Part shown: in pieces, positions 25,927 through 33,497 of the stretch
Layout: each line of letters opens with the position of its first letter
How positions within the stretch are numbered: the stretch's first letter is position 1
DNA from: CAIOZA01 sp964464375
GTDB lineage: Bacteria > Bacteroidota > Ignavibacteria > Kapaibacteriales > UBA2268
Direction: 5' to 3'
DNA: 41,095 nucleotides
Assembly (NCBI GenBank): GCA_964464375.1
Contig: CAYXFU010000031.1
Span: 1 to 41,095 of the forward strand
Translations under genes and position numbers: made by a program
Notes under the pieces: generated by a model
Database searches by the model: none
Told to the model about the DNA's origin: nothing
What the model saw: the letters and a program-made list of their open reading frames with translations, nothing else

Positions 25927-27561
25927 ATGATATTAAAAAATGTAAAGCTAAATTGGAAAGCCGGATTAACCGTTGCGTTAATTTCTATTCCGCTTTCTAT
26001 TTCTCTGGCTATGGCTTCGCAGTCAAGTCCTGTTGCTGGTATCATCACTGCGATTATAGCGGGGTTAATAGGTGCAATATTTGGTGGTGGTAATTACAAT
26101 GTTATCGGACCAACAGGTGCTCTGTCAGGAGTTATCGCAGGATTCGCTCTGATTAACGGTGCTGAGCTCGTTCCGGCTCTTACTTTGATAGCAGGGTTAG
26201 TTATTCTCATTGGATATTTTCTCCACGTGGAAAAGTATCTGGTTTTGATTCCATCAAGCGTTATTCATGGTTTTACTTTCGGTATTGCTGTGATCCTTAT
26301 CCTGAATCAGGCTGATTTTATTTTTGGATTGAACCATCTACCTCAGAAATCGAACGTTATTGAAAACATGATGGTTGTTATTCCAAATTACAAAATCATC
26401 GATTGGACTACTGTTCTGGCATTCGCTCTTTTTCTTTCGTCTTTATTTATTCTGAGAAGATTCAAATGTCCAATACCCGGAGCCATTATTCTAGCACCTA
26501 TCGCTATTGCAATCGGTTTTCTGGCAAAAACCGGATATATCCAAAATCTAAATTTCTATACTCTTGGAGACAGATTCGGAGATATTTCGCTCGTGTTTAC
26601 ACATATCTCAAAATTTACAATCAATAAACAGCTAATCTATACAGCAATCACAGTCAGCTTTATAGCAATCATCGAGACAATGCTTTCTGCAAAGATTGGC
26701 GACAAGATGACCGATACTAAGCACAATCCTCGCAAAGAATTGCTTTCATTGGGACTTGCGAATATCGGTTCCGGATTATTAGGCGGAATTCCTGCTACGG
26801 CTGCTTTGGCTCGTACATCGCTCAATATCAAATCTGGTGCAACTCACAGAAGTTCAGGCATAATGAGTGTTGTTTTTATTACTTTGATTTCATTCTTTCT
26901 CTTGTCGTACTTCAAATTCATTCCGATGGTGGCTATATCTGCGATACTTGTTGATGTTGCTTTGCAGATGATCGAAACAAAGCACTTCCGCAAATTCTGG
27001 AAATATGAGAAAAACAGTCTTTATATAGCATTCTTTGTCGCTGCCGGAACTGTTATCGAAGATCCGATTGTTGGAGTTTTCGTTGGTGTTGCTGTAACTC
27101 TTGTTTTGTTCATCGAAAAAATGTCACGCGGTCACTTTGAAGTTTCTATTAACAATGAAACCGGCATCGTTACTTCATTTTCGGGTGACAAACTTAAACC
27201 GTTGAAAGAAGATGGCTCGATATTGCTTTACTCAATACGAGGCAATCTTCTCTATATCAACTGTAAGGCACATCTTGCCCGCTTCGAATCCAATACATTC
27301 GATAACTACAAGACAGTTATCTTTCGCTTGCGTGAGGTGTATATGATCGATCTGGACGGCATCGAAGCTCTTGACGAAATGATTCACATCCTCAAATCCA
27401 AGAATATCGCCGTCTATATCACAAGTGTTTCCGATTCTCTAAGAAATAAGCTCAGACGCTCATCACATGAGTTTATCTATATGGAGAATCATGGCTTAGT
27501 TTTCGATAAAACCCGCTATGCACTAAGTTCGATTGGGTTGAACAGTACTGTGGAGTTGTGA
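25927..27561 (+). CDS. SulP (SLC26) family anion transporter with STAS domain
   Basis: 544 residues. Membrane helices run from about residue 10 to 410: ISIPLSISLAMASQSSPVAG and IIAGLIGAIFGGGNYNVIGP contain the family's substrate-loop features, and GPTGALSGVIAGF is close to the SulP signature. Residues 435-540 form a STAS domain (LLYINCKAHLARFESNTF, VIFRLREVYMIDLDGIEALD), which normally regulates transport. Family substrates include sulfate, bicarbonate and other anions. Neighbouring genes give no hint which. It is a single gene, divergent from the GT2 gene. Confidence 0.93.
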   Translation: MILKNVKLNWKAGLTVALISIPLSISLAMASQSSPVAGIITAIIAGLIGAIFGGGNYNVIGPTGALSGVIAGFALINGAELVPALTLIAGLVILIGYFLHVEKYLVLIPSSVIHGFTFGIAVILILNQADFIFGLNHLPQKSNVIENMMVVIPNYKIIDWTTVLAFALFLSSLFILRRFKCPIPGAIILAPIAIAIGFLAKTGYIQNLNFYTLGDRFGDISLVFTHISKFTINKQLIYTAITVSFIAIIETMLSAKIGDKMTDTKHNPRKELLSLGLANIGSGLLGGIPATAALARTSLNIKSGATHRSSGIMSVVFITLISFFLLSYFKFIPMVAISAILVDVALQMIETKHFRKFWKYEKNSLYIAFFVAAGTVIEDPIVGVFVGVAVTLVLFIEKMSRGHFEVSINNETGIVTSFSGDKLKPLKEDGSILLYSIRGNLLYINCKAHLARFESNTFDNYKTVIFRLREVYMIDLDGIEALDEMIHILKSKNIAVYITSVSDSLRNKLRRSSHEFIYMENHGLVFDKTRYALSSIGLNSTVEL

Positions 27562-27629
27562 TTAATGATGCGGGATGAGTGGGTAGTTATTCCTTATATT
27601 TTTATTTATGCTCTGAAAGAGCTGAATTT

Positions 27630-27782
27630 GAATAACCGTGGGTGATAACCCACGGTATTACATTGCCTCACATTTCCCCTATCAGCCCCGAAGGGGTTGA
27701 ACTTCTCTGTTTAGATTCAACCCTTTCAGGGCTGATTATATTCTTACCTTAACTGACCATGGGCTTACACCCACGGTTATTC
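27630..27782. repeat. Outer inverted repeat of the GAATAACCGTGGGT class
   Basis: Arms GAATAACCGTGGGT (27630-27643) and ACCCACGGTTATTC (27769-27782) are exact reverse complements 125 bp apart. The left arm continues GATAACCCACGG, giving an additional local hairpin. Partial relatives occur at 7930-7944 and 36128-36154. Confidence 0.8.
27682..27735. repeat. Inner inverted repeat
   Basis: Arms TCAGCCCCGAAGGGGTTGAA (27682-27701) and TTCAACCCTTTCAGGGCTGA (27716-27735) pair with two mismatches around a 14-nt loop. It sits inside the outer repeat. Confidence 0.8.
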
Positions 27783-27936
27783 GGATTATACCACTTCGTG
27801 GCATCAGGAGTTTACGGGTTTCAATGTCTATTTTTCTAAAAATATTTCACACTTCTGGTTTTATCTTTTGTACTTTAAAATATTAATATTCGCTTTCTCG
27901 TTAATGAAACAAAGTCAAAAATAACAGGCAAAAGAA

Positions 27937-28152
27937 ATGGAAAGACAGTTTACAGCGGTTATAGTTAAATCAGGTGATTGGTATGCCGGAACCGTAAAGG
28001 AGTTATCAGGCGTGCATTCCCAAGGGAAAACAATCACCGAATTAAAAGAAAATCTAAAAGAAGCAATTCAATTGATAATTGAATCAAATATAAAGCATTT
28101 TACAAACTTCAATGATGAATATATTGAAGAGCAAATTGCTGTTACAATATGA
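27937..28152 (+). CDS. hicB: HicB-family antitoxin
   Basis: 71 residues of the HicB fold: FTAVIVKSGDWYAGTVKELS, GVHSQGKTITELKENLKEAI. The protein ends just after the alpha/beta domain, so it lacks the DNA-binding tail seen in longer HicB proteins; autoregulation would need another route. The HicA gene follows with a 4-bp ATGA overlap. Family role: binds and blocks the HicA mRNA-cleaving toxin. The gene order (antitoxin first) is the reverse of the classical hicAB order but is common. Confidence 0.88.
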   Translation: MERQFTAVIVKSGDWYAGTVKELSGVHSQGKTITELKENLKEAIQLIIESNIKHFTNFNDEYIEEQIAVTI

Positions 28153-28343
28153 AAAGAAAAGTACTAATCAGCTATTTGATTTTTCATGGATGTCTGTTGG
28201 AAAGAGAAGGCAAAAGACATACAGTTTACTATAATCCAAATTCAAATAAATCTTCAACCGTTCCCAGACACAATGAAATTAATACATTTACTGCAAGAGG
28301 TATTTGCAAAGATCTGGAGATTCCAATTATTGTAGCAAAATAA
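28149..28343 (+). CDS. hicA: HicA-family toxin (mRNA interferase)
   Basis: 64 residues with the dsRNA-binding-like HicA fold: VLISYLIFHGCLLEREGKRH, TVYYNP and SSTVPRHNEINTFTARGICK. The catalytic histidine expected in the RxGSH loop is present as H24 in GKRHTVYY, with KR replacing the usual S. It cuts mRNA when free of HicB. It starts at the ATGA overlap with hicB and ends before a hairpin terminator. Confidence 0.86.
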   Translation: MKRKVLISYLIFHGCLLEREGKRHTVYYNPNSNKSSTVPRHNEINTFTARGICKDLEIPIIVAK

Positions 28344-28350
28344 TCTTAAA

Positions 28351-28385
28351 AAAGCCCATTAACTCCATAGTCAAAGGGCTTTCTT
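28351..28385. terminator. Terminator hairpin between hicA and the Nramp-related gene
   Basis: AAAGCCC (28351-28357) pairs with GGGCTTT (28376-28382) over an 18-nt loop, followed by CTTA on one side and preceded by TTAAA on the other. It may serve both convergent units, but the T-runs are short. Confidence 0.55.
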
Positions 28386-28403
28386 AATATTATAAATTCT
28401 CTT

Positions 28404-29651
28404 TTATCTCAAGAATGAAAAAATTAACAGAGTAATCGATAACCCAACAAGAACTATCACAGTTGTCCAGCCAATTATATTATTAATAGGCTTGTTTACA
28501 TGTTCTCCCATCACTTCTTTGTTGTTAATCAGAAGCATCATGCTGATAAGCACAACAGGAAGGAATAATCCATTTGCTATCTGAGACCAAAGTGTAATCA
28601 TTATAAGAGGGGCATCTGGAATTAGAATGATTCCCATTCCTACAATTAACATACCTGTATAGATAACATAGAACTCAGGGGCTTCCTTCCATCTCTTGTC
28701 AACGCCAGCTTCGAAACCAAAGGCTTCGCAAATATAGAATGATGCAGCTAAGGGAAGAATTGTAGCCGAAAAAATTGAGGCGATAAAAAGTCCGAATGCG
28801 AAAACAGATGAAGCTAAATTTCCTGCCAGAGGTTTGAGTGACATTGCCGCATCCTTTGCTTCGTTGATCACTACTCCATTTTGAAAAAGAGTAGCACCGC
28901 AGGCAACAATGATGAAGAATGCAACAACAACAGTTATTACACTTCCAAGAACAACATCAACCAATGTATATTTATAATCCTCAATTTTCAGTTTTTTTTC
29001 GATTACTGCAGACTGCATATAGAATTGCATCCATGGAGCGATCGTTGTTCCTATAATACCAATAACAATTGCGATGTAAGCAAAATTGAATTCAATATCG
29101 GGTTTGATTATAGCTGAGCCGATTTCTCCCCAGTGAGGTTTTCCGAGCACAGCCGAAACGACATAGACCAATAGAAACAACGAGAAGATCAGAAATATTT
29201 TTTCAACTCCTTTATAAGTCCCCTTGACTGCCAATAGCCAGACGAAAACCCCTGAAATAGGAACTGATATATACTTGGAAATTCCAAAGACCTCCATACT
29301 ACCGGCGATACCGGCAAATTCAGTAGTTGTGTTTCCCAAATCAGCAATTAATAATCCTGCAAAAACAAAAAATGTAATCTTAACACCGGCATTCTCCCTT
29401 ATCAGATCTGCAAGTCCTTTGCCTGTAACAATTCCCATTCTTGCATTCATTTCCTGAATGATGACAAGTACTACGAATGCGGGAATCAATGTCCAGAGGA
29501 GCTTGTATCCATAAAGTGCGCCCGCAATGGAATAGGTTGTAATACCACCGGCATCATTATCAACTGATCCGGTAATTATTCCCGGACCTAGAAGAGCGAA
29601 GAATATAACAAGATTCTTCCAATGCCCTGATTTTTTTAGTCTTTGAAACAT
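28404..29651 (-). CDS. Nramp-related divalent metal transporter, probably Mg2+ type
   Basis: 415 residues with about eleven membrane helices of the LeuT-like Nramp fold. The two metal-site motifs differ from Mn/Fe Nramps: helix 1 has D33-A-G-G (in TGSVDNDAGGITTYS) where DPGN is usual, and helix 6 has A205-P-W207 (in GTTIAPWMQF) where MPH is usual. Loss of the helix-6 methionine, which selects transition metals, is a known mark of the Nramp-related Mg2+ transporter (NRMT) clade. The upstream gene encodes an MgtE-like Mg2+ sensor and overlaps by one base (TAATG), so they are translated together. The Mg2+ assignment is thus supported by both motif and context; transport itself is inferred. Confidence 0.86.
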   Translation of the reverse strand: MFQRLKKSGHWKNLVIFFALLGPGIITGSVDNDAGGITTYSIAGALYGYKLLWTLIPAFVVLVIIQEMNARMGIVTGKGLADLIRENAGVKITFFVFAGLLIADLGNTTTEFAGIAGSMEVFGISKYISVPISGVFVWLLAVKGTYKGVEKIFLIFSLFLLVYVVSAVLGKPHWGEIGSAIIKPDIEFNFAYIAIVIGIIGTTIAPWMQFYMQSAVIEKKLKIEDYKYTLVDVVLGSVITVVVAFFIIVACGATLFQNGVVINEAKDAAMSLKPLAGNLASSVFAFGLFIASIFSATILPLAASFYICEAFGFEAGVDKRWKEAPEFYVIYTGMLIVGMGIILIPDAPLIMITLWSQIANGLFLPVVLISMMLLINNKEVMGEHVNKPINNIIGWTTVIVLVGLSITLLIFSFLR

Positions 29652-30913
29652 TAAGCATCCCTCAATATTCTGTGCTTCCTTGATTTTAACAATGTGAACA
29701 TAACATCATCGATTATGACCATACCCATCATTTTATTATTTACACCGACCACCGGTATTGCAAGCATATTATACTTAGAGATAATCTCTGCAATCGAATC
29801 GATTTTATCATTATCATAAACTTTAATAACTTTCCTGTCCATTATTTCTCTTAGCTTTGTGTTGGGCGGTGAAATAACTAAATCACGAATGGCAACAGAA
29901 GCAACTAATCTTTCACGGTTATCGAGGACATAGAGATAGTAAATAGCTTCGGGTTCGGGTTTGAGTTCCCTCAATTCCTTGAGAGTTTCGTCAACTGTCA
30001 TTTCTTCATTAAAGGATAAATGCTCTGTGGACATAAGACTTCCAACAGTATTGTCGGCATATTCCATAAGTTCACGAACTTCATCAGATGCATCAACCTG
30101 CATTTCACCGAGCAACTGCTGTACTTTTTCATCATCAAGATCATCAAGAATGTCAGCGGCTTCGTCGGCAGGCATTTTCTCGAGAACGTCAGCGGCTTTT
30201 TCTAATGAGAGATTCTCGATGAGTTCAACCTGTGCATCTGTTTCCATCTCTTCCAATACGTCAGCTGCCTGCTCTTCGTCGAGACCTGAGAATACCTCGA
30301 TTTGTGCTTCTCTGTCGAGATCTTCGATGATATCGGCTAAGTCAGAGGGATGAAGAGTGGAAAGTTTTGATTGCTCCTTCGAGAGCTTGATTCCCTGATG
30401 CTTACCACCAATAGTAGCTACATCATCCCATAATATAAAGTCACTGGGAAGAGTAATTCCGAATGGTTTTAGTATGAATTTTATTGGCTTGGCTACTGAT
30501 AGTCGTCTGAAAAGTCCTTCCATACCGACGTCAACGGCAACAACGAAAGTACCGCTTGCAAGAATCGCCAGCCGAAGGTCATTAACTCTTTCGAGTTTAC
30601 GATCGTCCATATCCACAATCTGCCTGTCCATTATGTGCTTAGCGAGAAAAAGAATATTCTCATCTCGGACAGTTACTTCCTCGATGTGACTACATCTTAT
30701 ATTATATTTTCTTTTGAACTTTTCAATTCTGAAATGGTCAAAATTCATTAATATTGACTGCCCCCCAAATTTAATCTGAGCTGCAACTACTTTAGGTTTT
30801 TCGAAATTAAGATCAACAATCAAATCGGACAATGTACCAACCGCCTTTTGATTATCAAGACGGACTTTATTGCCGATAATTCTGCTAAGATAGAATGTGA
30901 TAAATGAAGCCAT
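29651..30913 (-). CDS. PRC-barrel / MgtE N-domain / CBS-pair protein without channel
   Basis: 420 residues from the ATG at 30911-30913, chosen because GGAGGG lies eight bases upstream; a longer frame to 30949 adds only 12 residues. Domains: PRC-barrel-like units at about 1-75 (NKVRLDNQKAVGTLSDLIVD) and 90-165; an MgtE intracellular N-domain made of short helical repeats at about 190-285 (LHPSDLADIIEDLDREAQIE, LSLEKAADVLEKMPADEAAD); and a CBS pair at 290-410 (VGSLMSTEHLSFNEEMTVDE, MLAIPVVGVNNKMMGMVIID). In true MgtE these parts bind Mg2+ and gate a membrane channel, but this protein has no membrane segments. The next gene supplies a transporter, so I infer a cytoplasmic sensor working with it. 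Confidence 0.88.
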   Translation of the reverse strand: MASFITFYLSRIIGNKVRLDNQKAVGTLSDLIVDLNFEKPKVVAAQIKFGGQSILMNFDHFRIEKFKRKYNIRCSHIEEVTVRDENILFLAKHIMDRQIVDMDDRKLERVNDLRLAILASGTFVVAVDVGMEGLFRRLSVAKPIKFILKPFGITLPSDFILWDDVATIGGKHQGIKLSKEQSKLSTLHPSDLADIIEDLDREAQIEVFSGLDEEQAADVLEEMETDAQVELIENLSLEKAADVLEKMPADEAADILDDLDDEKVQQLLGEMQVDASDEVRELMEYADNTVGSLMSTEHLSFNEEMTVDETLKELRELKPEPEAIYYLYVLDNRERLVASVAIRDLVISPPNTKLREIMDRKVIKVYDNDKIDSIAEIISKYNMLAIPVVGVNNKMMGMVIIDDVMFTLLKSRKHRILRDA

Positions 30914-30914
30914 A

Positions 30915-31010
30915 TTAACATCCCTCCGTATATTCAACAGAAGGGACAATTGCGGAGAGCGAGACCTACTGCTGAATTATTTTAGTAAACAAGCTTAAAC
31001 CCCCAGGGTC
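30915..31010 (-). promoter_or_regulatory. Candidate structured leader that can hide the ribosome binding site
   Basis: On the minus strand, CTCTCCG (30953-30959) can pair with CGGAGGG (30922-30928) with one G-U pair. The second arm contains the GGAGGG ribosome binding site of the PRC-MgtE_N-CBS gene. Further upstream UUUACU can pair with AGUAGG, and GAGGACC partly with GGUCUC, an alternative pairing. It does not match the M-box core as I know it. Confidence 0.45.
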
Positions 31011-31290
31011 CTCGTCCATTTGTGGTGCACCAAAAAGTTATACAAATTTAATTATTGCAGATTCACCATCTACATTAATACAAAAATACTAAAAAATCAC
31101 AGAGTATGTACTCTTAACACAAAATTTATATTTCTCTTGGAACTGAAGTTCTGTAGCAAGAAATGTCAAGTACATTATGAATAATCGTGTGCCAATAGGC
31201 AAACAGAAAAATATTTTTTTAAATTAAGCAAAATAAAACCTGAGGAGTAACGTTATCAAATAAAGAAAATGTGGAAAACTTTATTTTTTA

Positions 31291-31322
31291 TTTGTTTTTT
31301 ATCTTTTTTTGACGTATATTTG
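31291..31322 (+). promoter_or_regulatory. Bacteroidetes-type promoter of the RRM gene
   Basis: TTTG at 31291-31294, a 20-bp spacer and TATATTTG at 31315-31322, an exact match to TTTG-N19-21-TAnnTTTG. Transcription would start near 31329, leaving a leader of about 130 nt. Confidence 0.7.
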
Positions 31323-31461
31323 TAATTGTGAAATCGAAATGTACAAAGACTTGGACTCGCACATTTGGAACCCGTTTTTTTACTTTTTACAAGATTTATT
31401 GAAATAGCAAACTTTATAGCAGGGTAGTCCTGCTCATTTACTTATTTTTTTTGGAGTTTTT

Positions 31462-31785
31462 TTGAATATCTACATTGGAAATCTGCCGTTCACAGCGTCA
31501 GAAAACGACTTGAAGGAAATCTTCACCGAGTACGGCGAAGTTAGTTCCTCAAAAATTATTATGGATCGCGAAACAGGCAGATCCAGAGGTTTCGGTTTTG
31601 TTGAAATGGGTGATAACTCAGCACGCAAAGCCATTGAAGAGCTTAACGGCGCAGAATTCGACGGCAAGCAGCTAACAGTCAACGAATCAAAGCCAAAGCC
31701 ACGCGGTTTTGGTGCAAACAATAGAAGCGGCGGCGGCGGCAACGGTGGTGGAAACGACCGTTACAATACCAGAAGATCATACTAA
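31462..31785 (+). CDS. RRM-domain RNA-binding protein with glycine-rich tail
   Basis: 107 residues. Residues 1-78 form one RNA recognition motif with RNP2 IYIGNL at the start and RNP1 RGFGFVEM in the third strand; the aromatic contact residues are conserved. Residues 80-107 are rich in Gly, Asn and Arg (RSGGGGNGGGND). Such single-RRM proteins in cyanobacteria and Bacteroidetes are often cold- or stress-induced RNA chaperones. The start is TTG at 31462, supported by GGAG five bases upstream. The gene has its own promoter, a long leader with the hairpin GCAGG-gtagt-CCTGC, and a strong terminator, so it is a stand-alone unit. Confidence 0.93.
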   Translation: MNIYIGNLPFTASENDLKEIFTEYGEVSSSKIIMDRETGRSRGFGFVEMGDNSARKAIEELNGAEFDGKQLTVNESKPKPRGFGANNRSGGGGNGGGNDRYNTRRSY

Positions 31786-31801
31786 AAGATAGTAATTTCG
31801 T

Positions 31802-31829
31802 AAAAAGCCGCTTTCGAGCGGCTTTTTTG
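31802..31829 (+). terminator. Rho-independent terminator of the RRM gene
   Basis: AAAAGCCGCT-ttcg-AGCGGCTTTTTT: ten-base stem with a UUCG tetraloop and a T-run. Confidence 0.95.
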
Positions 31830-31845
31830 TTAATATGCAAGATAT

Positions 31846-31906
31846 GTCATTACTGCGCATGCAGGAATCTGCTTTATTCTCAGTATTTTCTCATACTTCA
31901 GAATGG
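31846..31906. repeat. Degenerate GTCATT...GAATGG palindromic repeat
   Basis: Begins GTCATTACTGCGCATGCAGG and ends CTTCAGAATGG; the start and end match the GTCATTCC...GGAATGAC class but the arms have drifted. It sits between the RRM terminator and the Asp-box gene. Confidence 0.5.
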
Positions 31907-31943
31907 AAAAAAATTGCCTTTTTAGACATCCACGTTATCTTTC

Positions 31944-33497
31944 TCACCTTACCACAATAAATTTTTGAATGGAATACTCTTCATTGCTTATTAGTTTAAT
32001 AAAGTATGTACCATAAATCAAATTAGAAACATCAACCTGAGCATTGCCTATTAATTCTTTTTTAATAATATTTCCGTCTAAATCACTTATTTCGTAACTA
32101 ACTGGTAATAATAGATTTTTATTGAAATCTATATTTAAAATTGTATTTGCAGGATTAGGATATACATTTATTCCATCGGATAATTTATGTGTTTCCTCAG
32201 CAGATGTAGCTAATTGTCTATTAGAATAAAATATTTCGATATCACCACTTCGTAAATCTGCCCAATTGGCATGCATAATATCGTTCGACATAGCAACGCC
32301 AATAAAAGAATTGCCTTTAGTGATTTTTAAATAAGGAGATGATGTTGTGCTCATTAATTTATTAGGTGCAAAATTATTTCCTCCATCTGTTGACAAGGTT
32401 GAAAAAATACTAAAATTAACAGTATCACCCTTGCCGCTAAGTCTCCTGTCCCTCCAAGCAATAGCCAAATTTCCGTTCAAAGAAAAATTCATCCACACCT
32501 CATCTTGTTCAATTCCATTTTTCAAAGAATCATCGTTTACTCTTAATGGCAGAGTCCAAGTTTTACCGTAATCTGTAGATTTTTTTAGAAAAACATCTGC
32601 ATCGCCATAACGCTCATCAATCCAAGCCAATGCTACATTCCCACTTCGATAATTATCTGCAATAACGCAATATGATTTCGTGAAGTCGCCTGAATTTGAA
32701 ATTTTAGAATAAAATGTGTTTGTAATTATACCTCTTTGAAATGTATTTCCTAAATCATTTGTACTTGCATAATAAATTCTAATTAACTTGCTGGCATTAG
32801 TATCATAGGAATGATAGGCAATGTATGCTGTACCATCGGCGTCAATGGATATAACAGCAGAAGATTTTGTCATTAGTCCAACAGAATATTCAATATTGTC
32901 GATTTGCTTTATATCTGACCATGATTTGCCATTATCATTGGATGTTTTAAGATAAATATGATGCTGTCCTGGAAACCAATATGCTGACATAGCAGTTAAA
33001 TAAACAGTTCCATCATTTTTACCTCCGCTATTGTCTATAGCAATCCAAGGTCTATCAATAGGCAAATCTGGCTTATCCTTCAGATCGAAAACTTTAACGG
33101 GTTCAGACCAATTTTTGCCACCATCAATAGATGAAACTACGAAAATAGCACCGGCAGTATCAAAAGATTGTCTAAAATTTATATATGATAAAAAAGCTAT
33201 TCCATTTCTATTAAATGCAATTGAAACGTCAGCAGAACCATTAATTGCTGTATCATGAGGCATAAATTGAATATTACTCCAAGTATTCCCCTCATCAAAT
33301 GAGGATTTTACTGCAATCCATATTTTACCGTCTAATCGAGCTCTCATCCATCCAGAGATAATGTTCTTAGGATTAGTTGGATTAACTGCAATATAAGGTT
33401 CACCATCGAAACCAGCCAAGTTTGAAAGATTTATGTTTTCAGCTTTTAATGATGAAGCAAAAAGAATTAATAAAAATGTTAAATATACAATTCTCAC
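31944..33497 (-). CDS. Secreted Asp-box (BNR/sialidase-like) propeller protein with T9SS domain
   Basis: 517 residues with signal peptide (MRIVYLTFLLILFASSLKA). At least six Asp-box motifs (S-x-D-x-G-x-T-W) are visible: SSFDEGNTWS, SSIDGGKNWS, TSNDNGKSWS, STNDLGNTFQ, KSTDYGKTWT, LSTDGGNNFA. These mark a six-bladed sialidase-like propeller, but the Arg triad of true sialidases is not evident, so enzymatic activity is doubtful. The last 80 residues are a T9SS type A domain (INVYPNPANTILNIDF to the end). It is the downstream partner of the serine hydrolase gene, overlapping it by 4 bp, so both are made together and probably sent out together. Confidence 0.87.
   Translation of the reverse strand: MRIVYLTFLLILFASSLKAENINLSNLAGFDGEPYIAVNPTNPKNIISGWMRARLDGKIWIAVKSSFDEGNTWSNIQFMPHDTAINGSADVSIAFNRNGIAFLSYINFRQSFDTAGAIFVVSSIDGGKNWSEPVKVFDLKDKPDLPIDRPWIAIDNSGGKNDGTVYLTAMSAYWFPGQHHIYLKTSNDNGKSWSDIKQIDNIEYSVGLMTKSSAVISIDADGTAYIAYHSYDTNASKLIRIYYASTNDLGNTFQRGIITNTFYSKISNSGDFTKSYCVIADNYRSGNVALAWIDERYGDADVFLKKSTDYGKTWTLPLRVNDDSLKNGIEQDEVWMNFSLNGNLAIAWRDRRLSGKGDTVNFSIFSTLSTDGGNNFAPNKLMSTTSSPYLKITKGNSFIGVAMSNDIMHANWADLRSGDIEIFYSNRQLATSAEETHKLSDGINVYPNPANTILNIDFNKNLLLPVSYEISDLDGNIIKKELIGNAQVDVSNLIYGTYFIKLISNEEYSIQKFIVVR

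Larger units (their letters stand above)
27562..27936. other. 375-bp intergenic region with nested inverted repeats
   Basis: No gene seen. 27630-27782 is a two-layer inverted repeat (next entries). 27783-27936 is AT-rich and leads to hicB. Confidence 0.75.
30914..31461. other. 548-bp divergent intergenic region with two leaders
   Basis: No gene seen. The left part (30914 to about 31040) is the leader of the Mg2+ unit on the minus strand; the right part holds the promoter (31291-31322) and leader of the RRM gene on the plus strand. 31080-31290 is AT-rich without other clear structure. Confidence 0.75.

Noticed and set aside
29961..30353. 130-codon plus-strand open frame
   Set aside because: Serine-rich antisense of the acidic MgtE repeats; a shadow caused by codon composition of the real gene.
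30914..31040. M-box (ykoK) Mg2+ riboswitch
   Set aside because: Position is suitable but I cannot find the conserved GGUGAGGC...ACGCUGCU-like core; only a generic structured leader is reported.
31944..33497. Active sialidase
   Set aside because: Asp boxes alone mark the propeller; the arginine triad, Tyr/Glu pair and FRIP motif are not seen, so only a structural call is made.
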